From contig DAOUJQ010000011.1 in assembly GCA_034422455.1 (NCBI GenBank), positions 62,001-126,000 of the forward strand: 64,000 nt of DNA, written 5' to 3'. Each line of letters opens with the position of its first letter. The stretch's first letter is position 1. The DNA is from UBA1127 sp034422455 (GTDB taxonomy: Bacteria; Chloroflexota; Dehalococcoidia; Lucifugimonadales; UBA1127). Positions 1 to 8,029 of this stretch are shown here, one piece after another. The notes beneath the pieces were generated by a model that made no database searches, had not been told where the DNA came from, and saw nothing but the letters and a program-made list of their open reading frames with translations. The position numbers and the translations under genes are program-made.

Positions 1-1242
1 GAGGCGCACGAGCCGTTCCTCCTCCCGCTGCACCGCTCGCAGGTCCCACTCGGCTTTGGCCTGCTCCTCGGCCAGGGACTGATTGTCACCCTGTCCCACG
101 GCCTCCATGCCGGCGATGATGACGCCCGGCTCCTGGAGCACCCGTTTGACCTCGTCCCAGACCCGCTCCTCCAGCCGCTCCGCCCGGATGCTGGGCTTCT
201 CCCGGCAGCGGAGCCGGAGCTTGCTCCCCGTGCAGGCGTAGTAGCGGAGGGGAGCCGAGACCTGCTGACCATGGCGTATTGCGTTGGCGTGCCAGCGGGA
301 GTGGGCCTGAAACGTGCGCCCACACTCGGTGCACCGGAGCAGGTGCTGGAGGAGGTAGAGGATCTTGGTGTTGCGCTTGGCCCGGCTGAGCCGCGCCCGC
401 TTGGTGGCCTGGGCCCGAGCGAAGGTCTCCTCGTCGACGATGGGCGGCACCGGCACCCCGATCCAGGTGTCGGTCGGTTGGGCGAAGACTCGCTTCCCCT
501 CGTCGGTGGTGATGTTGCGGGTCCGGCCATAGGACCAGGTGCCCGTGTAGACGGGGTTCCCCAGGAGCTGGTGCACGACGGACTCGTGCCAGGTGCCCCT
601 GCCCGTGGCGGTGGGCACCCCCTCGTCCGTCAGGTCCCAGGCGATGCGCACGATGCCCAGGCCCCGCTCCACGTAGTCGTGGAAGACCCGGCGGACGACT
701 GCGGCCTCGTTCTCCTCCACCACGGGCCTACCCATCGCGTCGACACGGTAGCCGTAGGGCGGCTTGCCGGTGGCGATCCGTCCCCGCTTGGCGGCGCCCC
801 GCTTGCCCATGGCCGCCCGCTCCCGGAAGTTGTCCAGCTCGATCTTGCCGATGGCGGCCATGAGGCCGAAGGTCTTCATGTCGACGGCGTCCATGACCGA
901 CTCGATGCGGAGCTGATAGGCCTCGACGACCTCCATGAGGGCCGCAGCGGGGAACATGCCCCGACTCAGGCGGTCCGACTTCCAGCAGACGATGACGTCG
1001 AAACGATCCTCCTTGGCCTCGTTGAGCATGCGCTGGAACTGCGGGCGCTTTTTGGACCAGCCCCGGCCCACTTCCTGGTACCGTGCGACGATGCGCAGCC
1101 CCCGGCGCTCGCAGTAGTCCTCCATGTCAGCCGTCTGCTCGGCGAGGGAGGTCTTGTCCTCCTCGGCCTGGCTCTTGTCGGACACGCGGGCGTAGATGGC
1201 CGCCCGGTTCGGTTCCCTTGCGGTATGCAGTTCTCTCGGCAT
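1..1242 (-). CDS. Large serine recombinase, C-terminus cut by window edge
   Basis: Site-specific DNA integrase/resolvase of the large serine family, which cuts and rejoins DNA at attachment sites through a phosphoserine link. The frame is open to the left edge, so only the first 414 codons are present. The catalytic serine is in AIYARVSDKS (Ser21), and the resolvase domain continues to SDRLSRG. The recombinase domain starts around GKPPYGYRV (about residue 162). A zinc-ribbon start, CTECGRTF, lies near residue 313, followed by a charged, probably coiled-coil stretch at the edge. The start ATG (1240-1242) is preceded by AAGGAGGT, an excellent ribosome binding site. It sits at the end of a run of defence genes, so it may be the integrase of this island or an independent element. 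Family assignment is firm; its substrate is unknown. Confidence 0.93.
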   Translation of the reverse strand, partial: MPRELHTAREPNRAAIYARVSDKSQAEEDKTSLAEQTADMEDYCERRGLRIVARYQEVGRGWSKKRPQFQRMLNEAKEDRFDVIVCWKSDRLSRGMFPAAALMEVVEAYQLRIESVMDAVDMKTFGLMAAIGKIELDNFRERAAMGKRGAAKRGRIATGKPPYGYRVDAMGRPVVEENEAAVVRRVFHDYVERGLGIVRIAWDLTDEGVPTATGRGTWHESVVHQLLGNPVYTGTWSYGRTRNITTDEGKRVFAQPTDTWIGVPVPPIVDEETFARAQATKRARLSRAKRNTKILYLLQHLLRCTECGRTFQAHSRWHANAIRHGQQVSAPLRYYACTGSKLRLRCREKPSIRAERLEERVWDEVKRVLQEPGVIIAGMEAVGQGDNQSLAEEQAKAEWDLRAVQREEERLVRL

Positions 1243-1285
1243 GTGCACCTCCTTTTTTGTTTTGTGTAGCCCTTGCCAGACCAAA

Positions 1286-1313
1286 AGACCCGCCTCCTGT
1301 CGAAAGCGGGTCT
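1286..1313 (-). terminator. Hairpin upstream of the recombinase
   Basis: An 8-bp perfect stem AGACCCGC/GCGGGTCT is followed on the minus strand by a short T tract. It could end minus-strand transcription coming from the right, or act in the recombinase leader. The T tract is only four bases, so intrinsic termination is uncertain. Confidence 0.4.
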
Positions 1314-1822
1314 GCGAATGCTAGAATGCCTTCGCATCACCTGCCGAAACCAGGTGGCGCCACGGCCCGGGGTGTTTGCCGCACCGCCGGGTCATCCTGT
1401 CTCTACCACCGTACCCCTCGCGCGCAGGAGAGTCAATCCAGAAGCGGTGTGCGATTCCGGTCTATGCCATGAATCACACTGAGAACCCGGGGTGCGCGAG
1501 AATATGAACCGCTAGCAGTCACCCGTAGAATCGACGAGGTAGTCCTCTCGCGCTTCCTCGGCTTCCGCGCTAAGAGTGGCTGCGAGGATGAAGGTAAGAG
1601 AGCCCAGCGCAGACGCGTTACTAGCGCACGCAAGTAGTGTGGTACTTGTCCTGTGGTGAAGAATCTCGTCTGGAGGCTACTGCAATACTCCAGCGGCGAG
1701 CTCTTGAATGTCGGGGACGCCATCCATGTAGCCGAAAGGTACTTTGGCTCAAGACTCACTTCTCCATAGATCGACTGAGGTTATTAACAAGCTTGGCTCA
1801 GGCAAGCCAACCACTGGCATTT
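1314..1822. other. Gene-poor stretch
   Basis: No convincing gene. Short frames on both strands lack protein-like composition and ribosome binding sites. A 38-codon plus-strand frame near 1640-1755 looks weakly coding (VVKNLVWRLLQYSS...) but has no context and may be a remnant. Confidence 0.4.
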
Positions 1823-2032
1823 CTAAGACACCGTGCCACCAAAATCATCGAGGTCAGCTAGTGCCTGTAGGCCCTCTCCAAGCTGACCCAACCATAGCAA
1901 CTTGATTGCAGGAAGTAGCATCTCTGGATATGTCTGCCGAGGTAGAAGCTTCCAAGCTACTCTGCGTGCTCTCACTGTTTCAACATTGGTGCCTTTGGGA
2001 TCAAGCCATAATGGCGCCCTGAAATGAATCAC
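1823..2032 (-). CDS. Small hypothetical protein, possibly a shifted continuation of its neighbour
   Basis: A 69-residue frame with a GTG start, of unknown function. Composition is protein-like (KLLPRQTYPEMLLPAIK, GLQALADLDDF) without recognised motifs. It overlaps the end of the small membrane-protein frame (2001-2162) by about 30 bases in another frame. It may be translationally coupled to that gene, or the two frames may be pieces of one gene split by a frameshift. No good ribosome binding site precedes the GTG. Low confidence that it is a separate gene. Confidence 0.35.
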   Translation of the reverse strand: MIHFRAPLWLDPKGTNVETVRARRVAWKLLPRQTYPEMLLPAIKLLWLGQLGEGLQALADLDDFGGTVS

Positions 2033-2162
2033 CTACTGCATATGCAATGCAAAGGGCGATATACATGACAGTTAGCCCAGCAGAATCGTTGCTACGCAAT
2101 GTCGCCATGATCCACCCGGCAAATAGGGAAGCTGAAATCCCCAATACTAATCCCAAGAACAT
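2001..2162 (-). CDS. Small two-helix membrane protein
   Basis: A 53-residue frame with a good ribosome binding site (GAGGAG, about 8 bases before the ATG). The sequence has two hydrophobic segments, roughly residues 2-20 (LGLVLGISASLFAGWIMATL) and 31-44 (LTVMYIALCIAYAV), joined by a polar linker. It is therefore a likely inner-membrane protein. No family is recognised. It lies just downstream of the ImmA-like gene on the same strand, 130 bases away, so it may be part of that transcription unit. Small two-helix proteins beside toxins or proteases can be holin-like effectors, but nothing here proves that. Confidence 0.6.
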   Translation of the reverse strand: MFLGLVLGISASLFAGWIMATLRSNDSAGLTVMYIALCIAYAVGDSFQGAIMA

Positions 2163-2292
2163 CTCGTGTACTCCTCACCTATATGGGAAGATCTAACCAC
2201 ATTATCGCAGCTACAGAAGTGTACCCTAGCTATCCGCAAGTTTCAGCACTCAACGCATGCTGCTTCGTCACAGTCTCTGCATAACCTGGGAT

Positions 2293-3669
2293 TTACAACC
2301 CGCTGTGCCGAAAGGAGTAGAACTTAGCGATCCGATCTCCCAAGATCCTCTCTCTCTCTAACAACCCATTGTTAACTAGAGTATTGGCAACCAGAAGGGT
2401 GGACACTTCAAAGTGATCTGCAGCATTCTGAATGTCGTCTTCATTCGGTGTGTCGTTATCCAAGAAACTCATCAGGTCTTCCAAAGGACAAAGGAACTCC
2501 TGCGCAAAGGCTCGTTGGAACTTCTGTCTGCTGGTTTTAGCCCGGGTTGCAGGGAGTAGTGGCTCGTCCAACTGAGCTATTAGAGAATCCCCCACTAACC
2601 GGACAAAGGCAAAGCGCCGGCTATTCGAGTGCTTCTGGCTCAACGAAATGTGAACCTCTTCCACGCTATTGTCGTTGCGAATTCCGGCCGCGATCGATAG
2701 AGGACCTTGACTTCCTACCGATTCAACAAGGGAGTCAGTGTTCTTGACTCCGAAAGTGTCGGAAAGGTCCTTGTTGCTAACGGGCCCATTAGGCAAGCCC
2801 CATTCATGCCGCGCAATTCTCGCGGCATGAATAGCGCGTTGCCAAGGAAGATCCCGCCTCTGGTCGATCTGTGCCGCCATTTTGTCTCTGATTTCCTGGC
2901 ACTGCAGAATGCTCATCACGATGCCATTGCCGTTGATATCGTCCTTGAGGGCTTGGAGGTCCTTTAGTGTTTCGCTCTTTGAAGAAGCTGCCAACTCTTG
3001 TATTGCATTGGCACCATAATGAACTGATTCTTCTTGTAGTCTTGACATGAAAGTGTCTGGTGTTTCGTCGGGATCGTAGCCTAGGCATGCTTCCAGCCTG
3101 CGCCAATGGGCAATCTCAGGATCCTGACGTTCCTTTGAGACTTCAGCCCAGAGAGCAGCAAGATCCCTGTAGGTAGGAGTCGTTTTGGACAGTCTCTCAA
3201 CTGTGGCAGACACGAAGGACTCTAGGCCCTTTTCGAATGCACTTGTAGGGATGAATGTGCTGTACTCCCTGGTGTAGTGAATTGGCTCTGCCGCGTTCGG
3301 TAGGGTTGGCAAGTTGTGAATAAGAACCGTATTCCAATCGCTGATGAACGTGATATCCGGCCAAACATATCCGCCGCCCGCGGCGCCAATCTTGTGACAG
3401 AGTTCCCATTCGGGAGTTGACTTTCCGCCATCTGGCTCCCACAGAAGCCGCCACCAGTTAGCTGCGAACCACTCGGATAGATGCAGAGATGAAAGTAGAG
3501 CGGAGCTACGAAGTGTTTCTTTCGAATGCTCCTTGTTCTCCGTGAGGAATATCCCGTCAACCAGAATACTAATGGCAGCATGTGCTGACTGCTCAGGTGA
3601 TTCACGGTCTACGTGCTCCAACCACTCACTTGTGACGGAAAACGGTCTGCTAGTCACGATTTGCTCCAA
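2293..3669 (-). CDS. ImmA/IrrE-like protein with degenerate zinc-protease motif
   Basis: A 458-residue protein whose C-terminal third resembles the ImmA/IrrE (DUF955) metallopeptidase fold. The region RRFAFVRLVGDSL lines up with the usual RFTLAHELGHLL, and QKFQRAFAQEFLCP with the conserved EANRFAAEFLMP. The HExxH histidines and glutamate are absent, so it is probably catalytically dead and may act as a binding or sensor module. It ends in a helical region (DDIQNAADHFEVSTLLVANTLVNN, residues about 415-438) typical of the family. The N-terminal 300 residues are not recognised. Its start overlaps the end of the 144-residue gene by 16 bases, which indicates translational coupling. ImmA/IrrE proteins often relieve repression or sense damage. 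The role here is unknown, and a defence or toxin-antitoxin function is inferred from context. Confidence 0.7.
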   Translation of the reverse strand: MEQIVTSRPFSVTSEWLEHVDRESPEQSAHAAISILVDGIFLTENKEHSKETLRSSALLSSLHLSEWFAANWWRLLWEPDGGKSTPEWELCHKIGAAGGGYVWPDITFISDWNTVLIHNLPTLPNAAEPIHYTREYSTFIPTSAFEKGLESFVSATVERLSKTTPTYRDLAALWAEVSKERQDPEIAHWRRLEACLGYDPDETPDTFMSRLQEESVHYGANAIQELAASSKSETLKDLQALKDDINGNGIVMSILQCQEIRDKMAAQIDQRRDLPWQRAIHAARIARHEWGLPNGPVSNKDLSDTFGVKNTDSLVESVGSQGPLSIAAGIRNDNSVEEVHISLSQKHSNSRRFAFVRLVGDSLIAQLDEPLLPATRAKTSRQKFQRAFAQEFLCPLEDLMSFLDNDTPNEDDIQNAADHFEVSTLLVANTLVNNGLLERERILGDRIAKFYSFRHSGL

Positions 3670-4088
3670 TGCTCCAATACCACACGCCCAAATGGGTCGG
3701 CTTGTGGCAGTGGGTAACCGTGGTAGGTGCCCTGTTCCCTGTTTTCAAGCGCGGCTTGCAGGGGTTCGCCGCCTTCCGTAACTGCCCAGACGTTTTGAGG
3801 GAAGGCCCCGCGGAACTGTTCACTCACAAGTCCTCTCTTTATTCCCTCCTGTAACAAGCGCAGGGCATCGGCGCGGTTATGTATCCCAACACCGTCACAC
3901 AAGGTCTTATCGACCCGTGCACCTATACGGGGATCCAATCCATAGTCACCAGGGTTCTTCTTGTGATCCGGGTTGCCTGTGTAATGGACAAGAGCAGCTA
4001 GTGCCGCAAGCTCCTCATGGTTACAAGTGGTTTGGATCTTGCGCTTCGTGTTGAAACTCGTCGTTGACCGTCTCGGCGATTTCTTCAT
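3654..4088 (-). CDS. Small partner of the ImmA-like protein
   Basis: A 144-residue protein with no formal family that I can name. Its core has the signature YTGNPDHKKNPGDYGLD, followed by DKTLCDGVGI, a helical stretch (ADALRLLQEGIKRGLVS), then WAVTEGGEPLQAALEN and GTYHGYPLPQADPF near the C-terminus. I recall similar small proteins encoded beside degenerate ImmA/IrrE proteins in other genomes, so the pair is probably a conserved two-gene unit; this is memory, not a search. It is the first gene of the pair and overlaps the next start by 16 bases. The lysine-rich N-terminus is compatible with nucleic-acid binding. Function unknown. Confidence 0.65.
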   Translation of the reverse strand: MKKSPRRSTTSFNTKRKIQTTCNHEELAALAALVHYTGNPDHKKNPGDYGLDPRIGARVDKTLCDGVGIHNRADALRLLQEGIKRGLVSEQFRGAFPQNVWAVTEGGEPLQAALENREQGTYHGYPLPQADPFGRVVLEHWSKS

Positions 4089-4498
4089 TAGTTATGTCCT
4101 ACGGTGAGGAACCTTGGTACGAGTTGATTATACCCGTGGCGAGCAGAGTGTCCAATCCCATTGAGCCCACTAGCCAGAACTCTAACCACGCGAGCAGCAC
4201 GGAGCGTCGCTGTCCGTTGCGGGATTCGGACTCCGACTTGCCGCATATACCGGCGCTACGCCTTGGATGTATGCACTTAGTCGCTGAAGGTGCTGCACGC
4301 ATTGGCCAGTTGCGGTGTTAGCACCCGCACCGTTTAGCTAAAGGGAGTCAAACGTGGGCAGTTCATTCCCCTAGCATGAATGGCGCAGACTAGGAAGATC
4401 TCTCTCTGAACGGTATGTAGATCCCAAGGCCAGCATCTCTACCCTCGCCAACTCTCGGGCGGGGTCTTCAGCGCCACCAAGCCGTTGTGCCGATGCTC
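4089..4498. other. Intergenic stretch between two gene pairs
   Basis: About 410 bases with no supported gene or clear hairpin terminator. It separates the DprA/RecQ pair from the ImmA-like pair, so the latter probably has its own promoter here. Confidence 0.5.
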
Positions 4499-5845
4499 CT
4501 AAGAGTCAGTGGTCGAAAGTAAGGATGGTTGTGTTCCTTGGGAACCTCTGGGTTGGTACCGGACGGGTCTTGTAAGTCGCCTGATTGCTCCTTCCGAAAC
4601 TCCGCGTCTCAGCCATGTTTCAACTTGCGTCTTCACAACGTTTAGGTCTTCTGCTATTTCACCTGAGGAAAGTGGCGTGACGGATGTCAACGTCGCGAAT
4701 CGAGCGAGGAACAAATCATAGAACTCGAGGCCGCCAAGTCCCTGGTTTCTTAAGGTAACATGTTGACCTTCTCGTGTCTCGGTAGCGGCTTCAGTGTTCT
4801 TACTGCCAGATTCTGGAGGCTGGTGATCCGAAGGCTGCACCTCCATCACTTCTAGAGATGCCATATCATTGGCAAACAATGAGGGTGCAGTGGGGCGTTC
4901 TCCCGTTGGGGAGACGGCCGTTGGACTCGCAAAGAGGAATTCAATCGATTCGAGAGCCTCTGGCAGCCAGTGAGCGCCGCGAGCCACAATGTCTGCATTG
5001 CCAGAGGTTGGACGGGAGCTCTGTTTCACCCAGACGGGGACCCAACCTGCCTTCACACCCTCAATCGCACCATTCCAGGTACCGCCCTTGCCTGCTGCAC
5101 TGCTAATGACCACCGCCGCGTCTCCCAAGCAGTAGACGTATCGGTTACGAGACATCGCTTTCCCGACGTCAAATCCTAGCTCCGGGTTGTGGGGCGAGAC
5201 CAGTACGAGGTCACCGGACATTAGAAACTTGCGGTATTGGGCGCTCGTCGCAGCGCGCAGGAGACTGTCAGCCAATACACCCACTGCAGTGCCCTCGTCC
5301 TGAAGAGCGCCGAACATTGCCCTTTGGTCAACTCCACGCGCTCCTCCGGATACGATGCTGAAGCCTTGCCCGGCGGCCTTGGCGCCGAGGCGCTCGGAGA
5401 AGGACAAATCCTCTTCGCGTGCATCCCGAGAACCCACGACCGCGAGCCCCCCTTGCTCTAGGAGCTTCTTGTTGCCACAGCCAAATAGTAATGGCGGAGA
5501 CTCCGATCCTAGGCGTCGGTTCAAACGCTCCGGATATTCGGGGTCGGCGCCGGCAATGACCCAGAGTCCTGCCCGCTGCCATCTCTCGAGAGACAGGCCG
5601 ACTGCGCCGCCACGACCAAGAAGGCTCTCGATGCGGGGTACGGTGACAGTTCTATCCACCCATCCGGCGAGCAAGTCTCGAACGTCGCCGTCCAGCAATG
5701 CTGCTGACTCGATTCCCTGATCACTCAACCAGGCTGCGAATCTCCCCCATTCCTTGTTGGACAGCGGGGCTTCCCGTGCGTCACTCGATTTCCCAAAGGA
5801 AACCGTGAGCAACATGATGACTGAGACTAGGGGGTTCACGTCCAT
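4499..5845 (-). CDS. DprA/Smf-like DNA-processing protein
   Basis: A 448-residue protein with the DprA Rossmann-like (LOG superfamily) domain. VVGSRDA (residues 136-142) corresponds to the usual VGSR motif, SGGARGVDQRA (166-176) to the SGxARGID phosphate-binding motif, and GKGGTWNGA to the later nucleotide-site loop. A long linker follows, then a C-terminal winged-helix-like region (SSGEIAEDLNVVKTQVETWL). True DprA loads RecA on incoming single-stranded DNA. This copy is longer than usual and has an unusual N-terminal extension. It is cotranscribed with a RecQ-PRTase fusion (one base between the upstream stop and this start, with GGGGAG as ribosome binding site). That pairing suggests a specialised, probably defensive, role rather than natural transformation. 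A nucleotide-sensing or nucleotide-modifying role for the LOG domain is inference. Confidence 0.85.
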   Translation of the reverse strand: MDVNPLVSVIMLLTVSFGKSSDAREAPLSNKEWGRFAAWLSDQGIESAALLDGDVRDLLAGWVDRTVTVPRIESLLGRGGAVGLSLERWQRAGLWVIAGADPEYPERLNRRLGSESPPLLFGCGNKKLLEQGGLAVVGSRDAREEDLSFSERLGAKAAGQGFSIVSGGARGVDQRAMFGALQDEGTAVGVLADSLLRAATSAQYRKFLMSGDLVLVSPHNPELGFDVGKAMSRNRYVYCLGDAAVVISSAAGKGGTWNGAIEGVKAGWVPVWVKQSSRPTSGNADIVARGAHWLPEALESIEFLFASPTAVSPTGERPTAPSLFANDMASLEVMEVQPSDHQPPESGSKNTEAATETREGQHVTLRNQGLGGLEFYDLFLARFATLTSVTPLSSGEIAEDLNVVKTQVETWLRRGVSEGAIRRLTRPVRYQPRGSQGTQPSLLSTTDS

Positions 5846-5846
5846 C

Positions 5847-7946
5847 TCACTCCCCTGGATTCGTAGACGCCAGCGTCAGTGGGAAGACCGGACCACTGCC
5901 GGCCTTTCGAAGCAGCGCAGCGATAATCGTCAGTGTCCATCCAGAGTCGACGATGTCGTCCACAAGGAGGACTGGGTCATTTGAGACGGAACCTTGGACC
6001 TCAAAGGCGCCGTCGAGGTTCTTACATTGGTGGTATCTATTGTGTTGTTCCTTTTGCGGCTCGTTGTCCCTCATCTTGACCACCACTGGTCTGAACGGCA
6101 ACTCTAGAGCAGTTGCCAGGCGTTTGGCGAAGCCCGGGACGAGATGAGGATTCCTTGTGGAGGGCACGCAGGTGACCCATGTCGGCGGCGGCGACGGCTG
6201 CCAACGAGCTCGAACCATTTCGACGGCTGCATCGACAAGTTCGTCAGCGAACTCTCCAGCGTCTTTCCCCTCGGCGACCAGCCGTCCCCATCCGGGGTCG
6301 CGCCACCGCGAAAGGGTCCGTCCAACCTCTGCACGTAGCATAACAGGCAGGTTCCAGGAGAGGCCATACGTGGTGAGGGCACCCTCCGGAACCTGCACAT
6401 TGCATCGCAGAGGAATCTCGGAACGACGTAGGAACCGGGCTGCCCTGATTGCTGTCTCTTCCGCATAGGAATAGGCAACGATCGGTTCACCGCGGCAATT
6501 GGCACACTTTCCACATGATTGGGGCGGCGTGTCGTCCAACGCTTCCGCAAGGAATCGCATCAAACAGTCGCTTTCGTCGACATAGCCCTGGACTTCCTGC
6601 CATTCGCTTTCACGCTGTTTAGTAAGCCGATGAATCTCTGCACGATCCATTTGATACGGAACGGGCGTTCGTCTCCATGTAGTGCCAATCTTGAAGACCG
6701 GGGCTGGGCTTTCTACCGACAGGTATTTGAGTACGTGTTCGATCTGTCCATTTCGCAGATTGACGACTGCTTCGAGTTGTCGAACGGTCCGACCATCATG
6801 GGTTTCCAATGCTTCAAGGATTGCGTTCACCCAGGTCTCGCTCGGGAATGCGCTTCGGCGGAAGAACTCGTGGATGTCGTCGTCCTCATTGCCATACATC
6901 AAGGCACCGAGTGCAAAGGGGATCTCACGACCGGCTCTACCCACTTGCTGATAGTAGGCGACGATAGAACCCGGCGCTTGGTAGTGCACGACGAATCCCA
7001 GGTCAGGCTTGTCGTATCCCATGCCGAGAGCCGTGGTGGCTACCAGTGCCTTCAAGTCGTTGTCCAGCAGCCGTTGTTCGAGATGCTGGCGATAGGTGTT
7101 CGAGTCAATGAAACCATCAGCAGTGACGTCGCTGTAGTATGCCTCGGCCGCTACCTCATGCTCTTTCAGCCAGTTCGCGACACGGTCCGCGTCTCGCTTG
7201 GTCAGCGTGTAAATGATTCCGGTGCCAGGCAGTTCATCGATGTGGTCAGCCAGCCAAGCCAGGCGCTCCACTTGAGAAGGCATGCGAATCGTTTGCAGAG
7301 CGAGACTCTCCCGCATCAGCGGCCCGCGCTGGGTTACGACATCACCCAATTGCTGCTGAATGTCCTCAATGACGCGCTCATTGGCGGTTGCGGTAGTGCC
7401 CAGGACCGGTACGTTGCGGGGCATGCGCTGCAAGACGTTCACGAGGCGTCGGTAATCTGGTCGAAAGTCGTGGCCCCAGTCCGAAATGCAGTGGGTCTCA
7501 TCAACGACCAGGAGGCCGATACGCTCAGCCATGGGAATCAGTATGTCCTCAACAAAGCCATCATTGGCGAGGCGCTCGGGCGAAATGAGGAGGACATCCG
7601 CCTCTTCGTTGAGCAGAGCCCTTTTTGCTTCTTCCCATTCGTTTCGATTCGTGGAATTGATGGTGATGGGCCGAATTCCTAGTCTTTTCGCTGCCTCGAT
7701 CTGATTGCGCATCAGCGCCAGGAGGGGTGAAACAATGAGGGTTGGTCCACTACCCTGGTTGCGGAGAAGTCTGGTGGCGATAAAGTAGACCATGCTCTTG
7801 CCCCATCCCGTTCGCTCCACGACGAGGCGGCGCTCCCTCCTACTGACCAGGGCGTCAATTGCTTCCCACTGGCCGTCTCGAAACTCGGCCGCCTCGCTTC
7901 CAGTAGCTTGCCTGAGAAGGCTAAGGGAGTATTCCCTGTCAGTCAT
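5847..7946 (-). CDS. RecQ-family helicase fused to a phosphoribosyltransferase domain
   Basis: A 699-residue fusion. The helicase core has Walker A RTGWGKS (Lys50), motif II DETH (149-152, in place of DEAH), CISDWGHDFRPDYRRL typical of RecQ, TTATAN (motif III) and QQVGRAGRE (motif VI). A RecQ-type zinc cluster follows around residues 465-490 (C, then CGKCANC). The last 150 residues carry a type I phosphoribosyltransferase (PRTase) motif, VLLVDDIVDSGWT, as in ComF or orotate PRTases; the HRDC and winged-helix portions of classical RecQ are not apparent. It is the first gene of a tight pair with the DprA-like gene. Likely roles are 3'-5' DNA unwinding coupled to recognition of a phosphoribosylated nucleotide. 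Domain calls are firm; the system's function is inferred. Confidence 0.9.
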   Translation of the reverse strand: MTDREYSLSLLRQATGSEAAEFRDGQWEAIDALVSRRERRLVVERTGWGKSMVYFIATRLLRNQGSGPTLIVSPLLALMRNQIEAAKRLGIRPITINSTNRNEWEEAKRALLNEEADVLLISPERLANDGFVEDILIPMAERIGLLVVDETHCISDWGHDFRPDYRRLVNVLQRMPRNVPVLGTTATANERVIEDIQQQLGDVVTQRGPLMRESLALQTIRMPSQVERLAWLADHIDELPGTGIIYTLTKRDADRVANWLKEHEVAAEAYYSDVTADGFIDSNTYRQHLEQRLLDNDLKALVATTALGMGYDKPDLGFVVHYQAPGSIVAYYQQVGRAGREIPFALGALMYGNEDDDIHEFFRRSAFPSETWVNAILEALETHDGRTVRQLEAVVNLRNGQIEHVLKYLSVESPAPVFKIGTTWRRTPVPYQMDRAEIHRLTKQRESEWQEVQGYVDESDCLMRFLAEALDDTPPQSCGKCANCRGEPIVAYSYAEETAIRAARFLRRSEIPLRCNVQVPEGALTTYGLSWNLPVMLRAEVGRTLSRWRDPGWGRLVAEGKDAGEFADELVDAAVEMVRARWQPSPPPTWVTCVPSTRNPHLVPGFAKRLATALELPFRPVVVKMRDNEPQKEQHNRYHQCKNLDGAFEVQGSVSNDPVLLVDDIVDSGWTLTIIAALLRKAGSGPVFPLTLASTNPGE

Positions 7947-8029
7947 GTCGTCACCCCACTCCTGCTCCTGTGCATCATATAGTCGTCCTTATCCAATATG
8001 TGCTACCCAACGAGATGGAAACCAACGCA

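Noticed and set aside
271..1269. 332-residue plus-strand frame
   Set aside because: Antisense shadow of the serine recombinase; no ribosome binding site or motif.
4180..4260. Possible tRNA-like GTCCGAATCCCGC on the minus strand
   Set aside because: Stems of acceptor and T arm do not pair.
6519..7682. 387-residue plus-strand frame
   Set aside because: Antisense of the RecQ-PRTase gene, which has clear motifs.
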